Source: Owenia fusiformis (lineage: Eukaryota > Annelida > Polychaeta > Sabellida > Oweniidae). From it: 64,000 nt of DNA. This document shows positions 12,097 to 23,400 of the stretch, piece by piece. Numbering within the stretch: the first letter of the stretch is position 1; every line of letters starts with the position of its first letter. The notes under the pieces were generated by a model. The model did not search any database. It was not told the DNA's origin and worked only from the letters and a program-made list of their open reading frames with translations. The translations under genes and the position numbers were made by a program. Location of the stretch: the NCBI GenBank assembly GCA_903813345.2, contig CAIIXF020000006.1, positions 4,483,096 to 4,547,095 on the forward strand. The letters are read 5' to 3'.

Positions 12097-13353
12097 TATA
12101 AAATACTAGCCCCAGAGTTATACAATAAGTAGGTAGCTACGACCGGGACTATTAATGAAGCTAGCATTTTATGATTCAATAAATGATCAATGATTGTAAA
12201 GACAAAGGGTGAATTTTATGTCTAGATATTGAAAGACTAAAACAAACCAAAACTCCAAATATTGATAATAATTCACAGATGCAAATCTTTAACTCAAAAG
12301 AAGACAATGAACAATTTTACCATTCATCTTATTCATTAATTTATTTTACAAACAAAATATTTCACATATCAAAAGCTTACTATTAAAGTATCACTTACAA
12401 TGAGGAAATCAATTCTAGTTAATATAAGAGCAAACATCAAAAGCAAAATCTGCAGTCAGGTGAATATCATAAATTCCTTATAAACCTGAAGCTAAGTTGT
12501 TCTTAATAATTATGAATTGATTCCAATCTTACTATAAATCATCTTTAAATCTCTTCCTTCATAAGGCTTTTAGATTTCTCATGATTCTTTTAGTAAAACA
12601 AGATAATGAAATAGAAATGGTATAAACTCTCATTAAAAGTAAAAACTGACGCTTACCTAAATAAGTTCAATTTGTTCCTAATTACCTCTTTTAAAATGAC
12701 CATCTTGTTATTCTGTTCTATTTCAAACCTATCACAGCTTCTGTGCATGTTTGACTTCCAACAGACTATAGAAATAATCAATGTCTAAAAACATGAAACT
12801 TCTATTGTACTTTTGACTTCATTTGTCCTCTTATAGAAACTTGAAAGTTCTAAACTTTCCTTTTCCATCTATAGAACACTGAAAGTCCTTTACAATACTT
12901 TTCATCTAAATCAAATTGTTGTTCCCATCATTTACCAGCCAAGATGTGCCCTTGATGATCCGAAATTGCTAACCAAAGAGCTCGTACAATCCTCTCAATT
13001 TATACAAGATAATTTTCCATTAAAAAGTGATGTCAGTAGCAAAATGATGTAGGTACAATAATGACGCTAATACTATACTTAGCATATGACACAATATGAC
13101 GTACCAAAAATAAAGCAACGTTTCAACTTTTACAAGGCCAAATGAAATAGATACTCTGACATAGTTAGAACAACTGCATCATGTTTTGAATGACTCGGAG
13201 TGCTCTTTATGAGGTGAAATTGACATCACTTTGCTCAAATCAGCTGACTGCAGTTTTGACTATCTTACTATTCAATTGATACAATATTATTCTAGTATGA
13301 ATATATGATTACTAAGCAATTACTGATTATATTAGAATGAGTGGGTCTCTACA
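12097..13353 (-). repeat. 3' LTR (element orientation)
   Basis: This is the left copy of the 1257-bp direct repeat. In element orientation it begins TGTAGAGACCCACTC and ends GTATTTTATA. It matches 16801-18057 base for base where I compared, with equal length. A minus-strand AATAAA lies around 12341-12350 and could serve in polyadenylation. Confidence 0.9.
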
Positions 13354-13364
13354 CTACCCCCTTC
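13354..13364 (-). promoter_or_regulatory. Polypurine tract of LTR element
   Basis: On the minus strand GAAGGGGGTAG lies immediately before the TGTAGAGACC start of the 3' LTR, the expected place for the plus-strand primer of reverse transcription. Its presence fixes the orientation of the element. Confidence 0.75.
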
Positions 13365-14505
13365 AATAGAAAAATTGTTCGTCCTCGAACAACATATCTA
13401 AATATGTAAGTCCTGTTTGCTTTAGATGTGCTTTGCAGTGCAATGCAATATACTGTATGTAATTTGATACACAACAATTTTTCTAAACTGTTCTTCAGAG
13501 ATAAGGAGCTATAAGCTGATATATGTACGTCTATAACAATTTGTATATACATGTATACATTGTAAGTCCATCAGAAAGTTTATATAGTTCTTGGCTTCAT
13601 GACCCTTAGTTGAAATGTTCAAATGTCAGTTTCATTTGCTGGTGCTGAGTATGGTATATTTGAAGTCTCTGCCGATCTATGTAGTCAGATGTAATATCGT
13701 TCTATAGCTAGCAGAAAATCTCCTCATTGTAGGCAGTATTGTTCTCTCCATCTTTCCTCATGTTAATGACTGGAATTCAGCATCCCATCTGACTTGTGCC
13801 AACTTGGAGGTAGCTCCAACTACAGCAACACTGCATGCTGCACAAATGTCACTGAGATCAACACGGGATCAGTGCTTTGTAGTATGCATTGAACTAGAGT
13901 AGACATCCTTCATACATTCTCATTTCGCTACCCAGAGGCTTTCGAAGGGTTCCACCATAACATGGCAAACCTAAAATTTAATAAGATTCTAACCTGTCTA
14001 TCCTACTTGAAGGGTTTTAAGTATTTCTATACGAACCCCCCTTTAGGATCTAAAGGCATTAATCTTCCTAGGTAATTTAGATTAAGTCATACATAATTAC
14101 TTGTCCAACATTAGACTATAGGGTGATCATTTCAACACCCTCTTTCTAATCTATACAAGTCTAATAATATATATTAATAGTTAGAATATAAGGAATTAAA
14201 CAATATATTCTGTTACAAAATATGAAACTTCTTCAAAACATAAAACACTCAACCTGCTTGTCCAGGTTCTCTGTTTGCTTTAAAAATATTAAAATTTTCT
14301 TCAATATTCTTTCAACTGTTAACTCAAGGTCAAAATCATGATCTCCATAAATGACATTAGAAAACAAGAAAACATCAAAAACAATACCTAGAAAGTAATT
14401 AAAATTAAAAAGTCAATCATAATTCAGGTTAAGATATAATATTCCCATCTGGTATCAGGAATTAAGTTAAAGCTAACTCTTCTTCTTATCTTGTTATAAT
14501 TAACA

Positions 14506-15590
14506 CTAGTCTCGCCTATAAATCAAATTTAGATTATGAAAAACATCTTGATTTTGTAACAGAAAATTCATAACTCTTATACGGTCGCAATTGGACAAGT
14601 TGTCTGTCGAATTGTCAATCAGATGTCTTAAATGGTCAGGTATATCTTCGTCCGTCTTTTCGGGAGATTGGTATTCAATGTCACCAGCTGCAATGTTATT
14701 TCCAGGCACTAATTTAGACCTTACTACAACATCGTCATGAGAGCATAGGGCGTGCCCTGGACAATCATTCATCCTATCCGTGTAGGGCTGAACGAGGTGC
14801 ACGTTAGGCGCGTCTTCTAAGGACTTTTCAGCTTCACTTTCCAGCGCCTCGCCAGCTACAGCAGTGCAGGGGGTCAGACCTAAACGTTTTCTCGGATCCC
14901 CAGTTAGGAACGCTCCAAAGCATAGGGGATCTTCAGTCTCTGAATGACCGTCATCATAGCGTCGAGACTCCTCCGGCTCGTCGCCACTGTCGCGAGGTAA
15001 AAGGTCAGGTCGTAGTCTAGCAAGTTTGCCCTTCACCACCTGAGTAACATTTTCCATTGATTTACCAACCTCCCCAAAAGCACCACCTTCAACATCAACT
15101 TTTTCCCCACAAGAAGCAACGAGATTCCCCACATCGAATATTGGTTCCCCGGTTGCTACTGCAGTATTCTTGTAAAGGAACAAGGGTTCTAAACTAAGAT
15201 TAGCCAATCTAATTGGAATGAAAGGTTGACTAGGGTCAACAAGGGATTTGGCAATAATCAGGGGAGGAAATTTTTCTCTATCTGCCAAATTCCCATTCAT
15301 TTCAATTCACAGAGGTGTATCACCCAAGTGTTGACATTGTACTTTTCCAGGAACAATCATTTCTGTCATGGGAGGCACTCTGACAGTATCTTGCATTAAA
15401 ATTCGGCACTTTGTAGACAAATCAGTCTCTAATATACAATCAAAATCTTTGCCATGCAGTCAACAGTGCATCCCCGACATTAAAGATTGCCTTTTGATTC
15501 TTTAAAAAATTGTAGCCTAACACAGCCGGAGTGGCTATGTCGGCCACTAATAATGTTTGAACCACCTGAATACCCTGACCTAAATAAAAC
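14506..15590 (-). pseudogene. Decayed gypsy-type pol fragment (protease end and linker to RT)
   Basis: A 264-codon open frame (15300-14506) has the linker between protease and reverse transcriptase seen in gypsy/Mag-type elements: IPIRLANLS near the start, and DIPDHLRHLIDNS with LLQNQDVF near the end. Upstream, in the same orientation, ATPAVLGYNFLK is the C-terminal part of a retropepsin-like domain. The frame is broken between these parts by a frameshift near 15440-15465 and a TGA just before the open frame. The sequence stops where reverse transcriptase should begin. It cannot make a working polyprotein. Confidence 0.7.
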
Positions 15591-16788
15591 ATGAAATCGA
15601 TTTATCTTATTACTAATTAAAGAATCACTAGTGATAGCATTATTGCTATCAAAGGGTCAAAACTCTTACTAATTTTGTTTCACTTGAAAAATACTTATAT
15701 TTTGCCCCTGTATAAATTATAACAGGAACAGCATTGTCAATTTTGAAAAATAAAAGCCATTCACTAATTAATTGTAGACCAAACATTTAATAACAACAGT
15801 GAGCGCCATCTTTCAATACAATAACATTACACTTAATCACAAGTAAATGCTATGTTGAATACATGTACCTGGCTAACAACATGGCTATATTTTCACTATC
15901 CAATCATTTATACGCAAGATAGATTATTTCTTCTACCCCTATCTATTCAGAATCAAACAAATACAACTACAGACACAGATTTTGGGTCAAAACTTAAATT
16001 TTCTTCCCAAGCCTCTTCTGAATCGTAAGTCAATTCATAAAATACATTTTTCATTTGAAACTAATCTGGTTTCACTTACATTACAAACAATTATTAATTG
16101 CCCATACTTTACTTTTCTAAACTGAACAAACTTACAGCAAGTGAGTATCTCACCTCCCCCTGACAAAAGGTGGATTTCATTTATGGAACATCATCTGATA
16201 CTGGCCTTGCTATAGCAACAATGCATTTATGCCTAACAAGTTTATATCTGCTGACCTTGAAATACAACACTGTTTAGGTTAGATGAGGACAATTCTCTTG
16301 GCCAGCCATGAGAACGATACCCATTATGACCTTATGTTAATCCCAATGTAATCCTATACTCCAGATAGCACCATAATGATCACTTGACTCAGTTTCAGTA
16401 CTCAAGTTTTTTGTTTTATTTAAAAACAATTCAATTTCCTTACCTGTTTTATCACACACTTCCGGATCAAAAAGGTGTGATATATTTGAGAAGTTAAGTC
16501 TCAGTATATGCAATCCAGACTGTGCAATCACTTGATGCCAAACTACCGAACTATAACGTCCAATCCCAAGTTCCGAAAAGTTAAAGCCTCCTCAGCCTGT
16601 CATGCTGAGGAAACTGGGTAGCAATTCCTCAAGGGCAACATCTGACAAAAATTTAAATCTGACCCTCCATTGAACACCCTTGCAAATTATGTGCTATATA
16701 ACAGACAAGCACAACTGATCATCAATCAAATATCGACTAAAATTAATAAAAAGGTCCCTTAAAACAAGGTTTTAAGAGCATCTCACCA

Positions 16789-16799
16789 AGCTGCCACCA
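16789..16799 (-). promoter_or_regulatory. Primer-binding site of LTR element (tRNA-Leu type)
   Basis: In element orientation TGGTGGCAGC starts one base after the 5' LTR. It is complementary to a tRNA 3' end of GCTGCCACCA, which from memory fits a leucine tRNA acceptor end; the tRNA identity is inferred, the position is seen. Confidence 0.65.
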
Positions 16800-16800
16800 A

Positions 16801-18057
16801 TATAAAATACTAGCCCCAGAGTTATACAATAAGTAGGTAGCTACGACCGGGACTATTAATGAAGCTAGCATTTTATGATTCAATAAATGATCAATGATTG
16901 TAAAGACAAAGGGTGAATTTTATGTCTAGATATTGAAAGACTAAAACAAACCAAAACTCCAAATATTGATAATAATTCACAGATGCAAATCTTTAACTCA
17001 AAAGAAGACAATGAACAATTTTACCATTCATCTTATTCATTAATTTATTTTACAAACAAAATATTTCACATATCAAAAGCTTACTATTAAAGTATCACTT
17101 ACAATGAGGAAATCAATTCTAGTTAATATAAGAGCAAACATCAAAAGCAAAATCTGCAGTCAGGTGAATATCATAAATTCCTTATAAACCTGAAGCTAAG
17201 TTGTTCTTAATAATTATGAATTGATTCCAATCTTACTATAAATCATCTTTAAATCTCTTCCTTCATAAGGCTTTTAGATTTCTCATGATTCTTTTAGTAA
17301 AACAAGATAATGAAATAGAAATGGTATAAACTCTCATTAAAAGTAAAAACTGACGCTTACCTAAATAAGTTCAATTTGTTCCTAATTACCTCTTTTAAAA
17401 TGACCATCTTGTTATTCTGTTCTATTTCAAACCTATCACAGCTTCTGTGCATGTTTGACTTCCAACAGACTATAGAAATAATCAATGTCTAAAAACATGA
17501 AACTTCTATTGTACTTTTGACTTCATTTGTCCTCTTATAGAAACTTGAAAGTTCTAAACTTTCCTTTTCCATCTATAGAACACTGAAAGTCCTTTACAAT
17601 ACTTTTCATCTAAATCAAATTGTTGTTCCCATCATTTACCAGCCAAGATGTGCCCTTGATGATCCGAAATTGCTAACCAAAGAGCTCGTACAATCCTCTC
17701 AATTTATACAAGATAATTTTCCATTAAAAAGTGATGTCAGTAGCAAAATGATGTAGGTACAATAATGACGCTAATACTATACTTAGCATATGACACAATA
17801 TGACGTACCAAAAATAAAGCAACGTTTCAACTTTTACAAGGCCAAATGAAATAGATACTCTGACATAGTTAGAACAACTGCATCATGTTTTGAATGACTC
17901 GGAGTGCTCTTTATGAGGTGAAATTGACATCACTTTGCTCAAATCAGCTGACTGCAGTTTTGACTATCTTACTATTCAATTGATACAATATTATTCTAGT
18001 ATGAATATATGATTACTAAGCAATTACTGATTATATTAGAATGAGTGGGTCTCTACA
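16801..18057 (-). repeat. 5' LTR (element orientation)
   Basis: This is the right copy of the 1257-bp direct repeat, equal in length to 12097-13353. As 5' LTR it would hold the element's promoter. The ATCT target duplicate follows at 18058-18061. Confidence 0.9.
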
Positions 18058-18289
18058 ATCTCATGGAAATGGGCATACCAGTGCAAAGGTCTTTGTTCCG
18101 TGATAAAGGAAAGCTATCAAACATTGTCTGAAGAGCATTCTAATTCTACTTTTAACATGGCGACCTTGACAACATATAGCCATTTGGGCGATAATAGGTG
18201 ATTCTAAAGTGAAAATGAGTGCTTTTTTCGTAGTTTTACTTTGACCAAGGCTTGAAAATAATTGAAGTGATAAACCTTCCACTGGCGGA

Positions 18290-18600
18290 TTAGGAGGGGG
18301 GGGGGCTGGGGGCCCGCCCCCCCTTGGGTGGGCCCAGAAAAAAAAATTGGGCTCAAAAATTTTTTGGGCATAAAAGGCCTTTAGGCCCCAAATAGTGGGC
18401 CTTTTTGGTCATAACTGGGCCTTTTAAGGCCTTATTTTTTAATTTCAGGCCAAATTTTGAAGAAAATGGGCCTCAAAATTTGGGCCCACTTTTTGGTTTC
18501 AGGGGCCCCAAATTTTTTTCTGACCTGAAATTTGGCCCCCCCCCCTCCTTGTTGGTTCTCAGATCCGACCCTGCCTTCCCCCCATTTTTGATATTTTTGT
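18290..18600. repeat. Low-complexity GGGCC / AAAATTTT tract
   Basis: Runs of G and C (18296-18306, 18318-18327, 18535-18546) alternate with GGGCCTTTT and CAAAATTTGGGCC motifs. A 76-codon open frame here (18405-18635) is a by-product of the repeats. Confidence 0.7.
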
Positions 18601-18739
18601 TGTCTAGAAGTGTTCTAGACGATATCAAAGTTTAAGAAAATGTGTATGTCTCGAAATATTTTGAAAATTAGTGCCATTATGGCGGGTCTGGGTGTTTTTT
18701 GCTCTCATTTTTACCCATTTCCACGGTTGCAATGGTAAC

Positions 18740-19070
18740 TCATACCTGCCAACCTACCGTATTTTTACCGGCATCTACCATAAAAAATAATATAAATACC
18801 GTAAAAAATTACTGTTTTTTCTTGTAAAACAACCGAAAAAATCTACTGTAATTTTACCAAAATCTACCATAAAATATTTTATTATAATTAGATTTTTTCT
18901 ATAAGAACGGCCGTAAAATATACCGTAAATATTTGAAAATCTACCATATTTCTGCTTGAATTAACAGTATTCTTGTTCAAACTACCGTAAAATCTACCGC
19001 AATTATCATTAAATAATGAAAAATTGAATTCTTCTCGTATTGCCCTTGTAAAATTCCATTACCAACCCGA
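18740..19070. repeat. Degenerate TACCGTAAAA-rich repeat
   Basis: The words TACCGTAAA and CTACCATAAA recur more than ten times with irregular spacing of about 20 bp. It looks like a decayed short tandem repeat. Confidence 0.55.
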
Positions 19071-20487
19071 AAATAAATAGGTGCCGGCAGGTCTTTGATG
19101 GTGGTTATTGCGTACTTAGTAAGTAACTAAGTAAGCTGGCATGTAATCAATCAACACACTGGGGAATAAACAGTGTTCAACTACCACAGGTGTATCACAG
19201 GAAGAGTAATCATGATTAATTTGTAAATTGCTACATTGTAGCAATGGTATGAGTATGATGTCACAGTACACTGGGGCCTAACTGGCGTAAAGGGGGAGAA
19301 AAAGGGCAAATTTTGCACATGGGGACCACATTTGACTCAAAATATTTGCATTTAACAACATACGTTTCAGTACATTCTGTGTATGATTTCAAAATGAAAT
19401 AATCTCGGGGATTTTGCGTCTAAATTTTTTGCATGAGATCTCTGAAGTTGATAACCCAAGTTTAGGTCATTTTGGCCAGTGTTTAGAGACTCAGCCCTCA
19501 CCTATTTCCCCAAATATGACTAGATTTTGTAGAAAATGTGTTAAAAATTTGAAAATGCAGCTGTTTTGAGCATGAAATAACTCAATTGTTTGAAAAAATG
19601 CTGAATGAGCAAAAATTATCATAGTAAAATTTTCCCATTTTTGGATATTAAGGTGTAACTACGGTAAATACCACTTCCGGGTAGTGTTTTTTAATACTTT
19701 AAAAACGAAGCCATGAAACTTCAATGGTGTGTATAGTAGGTTTAAGTGTATGCAATGTGGCCATTTGAGGTATGTATGTAAAGCTGAGGCCAATTACTTT
19801 CTAAATGTGCCATTTTTAGAAAAAAATCGCAAGAATATAGTCCCGCAAACTTGAACTACTTTATTCGTTAATTTTCATCGGTGAAGCAGGGATTTTACCT
19901 AAAAATGAGTCCCTGTGTTGGCGTAGTGATATTTAAAAATCAAGACGCAAACCCTATGTTAAATATATGGTCAAGATGAAGGTCATGTATAGGGGAACGC
20001 AGAAATATAGTTCTTGTATGGGCTAATTCGTTCAAAAATGGCGATATGTATCCCAGAACCTGAATTTTGTGATTTTTCAATGATTTACCGTAGTGACACC
20101 CAAATGGAAATATAAACACTTCCGGTAAATATTCGGTTCAAGTGCGAGTTTGGACCAACTTTTGCAAGTTTGACCAGGAAATCACCTTTCATTTGGTATG
20201 TTAGTAACATTTTTGATCGTATTGGGTATGTAAGAATCATATACACGTCGAATTATTAGCATAAATGTCTCAGTTTGAACGATAAATGGAAATATAACAC
20301 TTCCGGGAAATTTTGTCACAAACGCCTTATGGACTTTTCTCTATTATATTCCCTATATTTTTAGAATATACCATTGATAGTGCTGACTGTGCGGTAAAAT
20401 CACAAACTGAATTCAATTGAGTTTTAATGAGCGCTCGTATTTTTTATGAGTCAAATTGGAAAATCACATAATAATTACTCTTAGAAG

Positions 20488-23400
20488 ATGGCAAAACAAG
20501 TAAAACTATTCCAAAGTTTATTGAAACATTCTGCAAGATTGCAACCCAACCTGAAGTGCAAATGTACTAAAAATGTGATACATTCACGTTCACTGCACTC
20601 TGGATCAATATACGAGCAGAAGACAAGTTGGAGCGCTGTTTCAACTTATGATGAAGCATTTCGAAGATCTGTTGAGACACCCAATGAATTCTGGGGGGAA
20701 GCTGCAGAGAATATATCATGGTTCAAGAAATGGGATAGAGTATTAGATGATTCGAATTCTCCTCATACAAGATGGTACGCTATTGTATTTACATGTACAT
20801 GTATAGCTTTTCAACTTTGCATTTGTAGCTCCTGAATCCCGGTTGCGTTGGGCTCCTAGTTAGAATGTATCCAAAAGACCGAATATAAATATCCGGTCTG
20901 AATTTATTCAAACTAAGGATAAAGCCTTGTCGCCTAGTGCCAAGCCAAGTCCTTGATTCAAATCCCAGCATCTGACAAGTGACAATGGTCTAGCTAATTA
21001 ACTAGAACACAGGGAGGGTGATTATAAAGTGCCGCATCATCAGACTAAGGATACAGTCTAGTTGCCTAGTGCCAAGCCAAGTCCTTGATTCAGATCCCAG
21101 CATCTGACAATGGTCTAGCCATTGCCTTCTATTGAAATCCCATGATCTAGCTAATTATAACTGGAACTTTTGTATGCTGCATCTTCTCATTTCAAGACTC
21201 GATAATACCCTAGCCAGGTTAACGATATTTGGCTATCATTCACCATTTATCAAGCAGTAAAAAATTAAATTGCCCATGGGTGACAAATTATTTCAAGTTT
21301 CCTGGTTAATGTCAAGTCTCACATCATACAAATGTAATTTTAGTCGATCTGTCTGAACGGGGTGAGTTTATACTGTAGCATGGGCTCTACTGTGGATTAG
21401 GACATGTGCTCTTTATTACTATAGGTTTGTGGGTGGAGAGATGAACACTTGCTACAACTGTTTAGATAGACATGTTGAGAAAGGCTTTGGAGATATGAAT
21501 GCCATAATATATGACAGCCCTGTTACGAACACAGTCCAGAGAATTACATACACCCAGCTTCTAAGAGAGGTAAGTAAACAGATTGACCATGTAATATCGT
21601 CTCAAGTGTGTAAAATAATTACATAATTGAAGAGTACTTCCTTAGTAATAAGGTTGCCTCTACACATTCAGATGATACTGCATAATAGAGGGACTTTTGA
21701 ACAATTAAGATCTGTCTATAAATGTCAAAAATCATTCAAATTCAGGTTTCAAAATATAGCTTGTGGACCTTTTTGTAAAACACTTTCTAGATATGTACAT
21801 TTGAAAAATGCAGATTTGTCATCCCATGCTCTTTATTGACAGAACTTTCATAGTGACCCCATACACCTAAATTGCCATTAAGAATTACTCCCGTTTAATG
21901 CCCCATGGTCTTAAATCAAGAATCTGATAATGTTGAATGCCACACACTTTCCATTGTTCTAATTGATGGCAGGTTGCTAAATTGGCTGGTGCTCTGAGCA
22001 ACCTTGGTGTGAAGAAGGGGGACCGTGTGTTAATCTACATGCCTATGATACCCCAGGCTATGGCCACCATGTTGGCTTGTGCAAGGCTCGGAGCCGTACA
22101 CTCTCTTGTGTTTGGAGGCTTTGCTGCTAAGGAGTTGTCAACTAGGATCAACCATGCTGCAGTAAGTCAGTTCAATAATATATTGTCTAAAATTGCGGTC
22201 AAGGCCAATAATTAAACATCTTTTCTATCAATTGATTCATTCATGGTTCTCTCACTTTTCAATTCCTACAAATAAACATGCACTGGTTTAATATGTCGGA
22301 GGATCTTGATTGCCTCTATCAGAACTTAGATTATTTCAAATTTTCTCAAAATTATCATTACATCATTACTAGTATAGTAGGGCAATCCAGTGTTAAAGTA
22401 ATTGAGTTTGAGGAGTTACTAGGGTTTTATTGAATTTCTCCCCTGGTGCTCCTCAAAATGACATACAGTGAAACTCCTGTGTATGTGCATTGCTTTTTGA
22501 GGAAGTAGATTTAGTAAATATCAACTCTGCAATGTTAGTTTATGTACATTTCCAAGTTAACTTAAGATTGTTCTCCTATTTTTCAGCCTAAAGTGATCGT
22601 CAGTGCCAGTTGTGGAGTGGAACCGAATAGGATCGTAGACTACAAGCCTATTCTAGAGAGTGCCATAGCTCAATCAGAACATAAACCAGACAAATGTATC
22701 ATATATCAGCGACATGGGGTAAAGCTCCTTTCATTTTCTGACACTCAGTAGCACTCAAATGTCAGCATCATTACATATTCTTAATTTCCCAAGAACTGTC
22801 AGAGGTAAAACAGATGATAAATAATATTTAAAAACGGCAGTCAATGGTAAACGATGCAATGTATTAAGATAGAAAAATGATGTTAATTTTCTGTTATCTT
22901 TGTGCAATTGATCTAATATATTCACTTCCCCCTAGGGATTTCATTTCCCATTTAGGTAAGTATCAGATCCATCCATACAAAAGAAACATTTGGCCAATCA
23001 CATTTCATACTTCGTTTCAGCTTGAAAAGGCCATCCTTGATCCTCAGATGGATGTTAACTACCATGATGTTGTGAGTGCTGCCAAGCCACATGATTGTGT
23101 CCCTGTACTTGCCACAGATCCACTGTATCTCCTTTATACATCAGGAACTACAGGGACTCCAAAGGTATAGTTTTCACCTATTGTACGCAAATATGGCTCT
23201 ATTAGTATAACACGTACTGTAGTGAGTGCTGCCAAGCCACATGATTGTGTCCCTGTACTTGCCACAGATCCGCTGTATCTCCTTTATACATCAGGAACTA
23301 CAGGGACTCCAAAGGTATAGTTTTCACCTATTGTACGCAAATATGACTCTATTAGTATAACACGTACTGTAGTGAGTGCTGCCAAGCCACATGATTGTGT

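Larger units (their letters stand above)
12097..18057 (-). mobile_element. Gypsy-like LTR retrotransposon, non-autonomous, recent insertion
   Basis: A 5961-bp element reading on the minus strand. Two direct repeats of 1257 bp bound a 3447-bp internal region. Flanks are ATCT on both sides (12093-12096 and 18058-18061), a 4-bp target duplication. In element orientation the LTR starts TGTAGAGACC. A primer-binding site starts one base after the 5' LTR and a purine tract abuts the 3' LTR. The only coding trace is a decayed protease-to-RT linker segment of pol; reverse transcriptase, RNase H and integrase are absent. The LTRs appear identical over all stretches I compared, so insertion is recent, and the element was most likely mobilised in trans. 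It lies between the divergent FKBP4-like gene and ACSS3. Confidence 0.9.
18100..20330. repeat. Rearranged dispersed repeat related to 48729-50395, with low-complexity inserts
   Basis: Segments 18130-18260 and 18655-18740 match 49150-49290 and 49060-49140 in inverted orientation, while 19680-19990 matches 49405-49740 in direct orientation with near identity (for example ACGAAGCCATG and TAGTAGGTTTAAGTGTATGC). Between them lie a G/C-rich tract (18290-18600) and a TACCGTAAA-rich tract (18740-19070). The right part ends close to the ACSS3 start codon and may include its promoter. No gene is seen. Confidence 0.7.
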
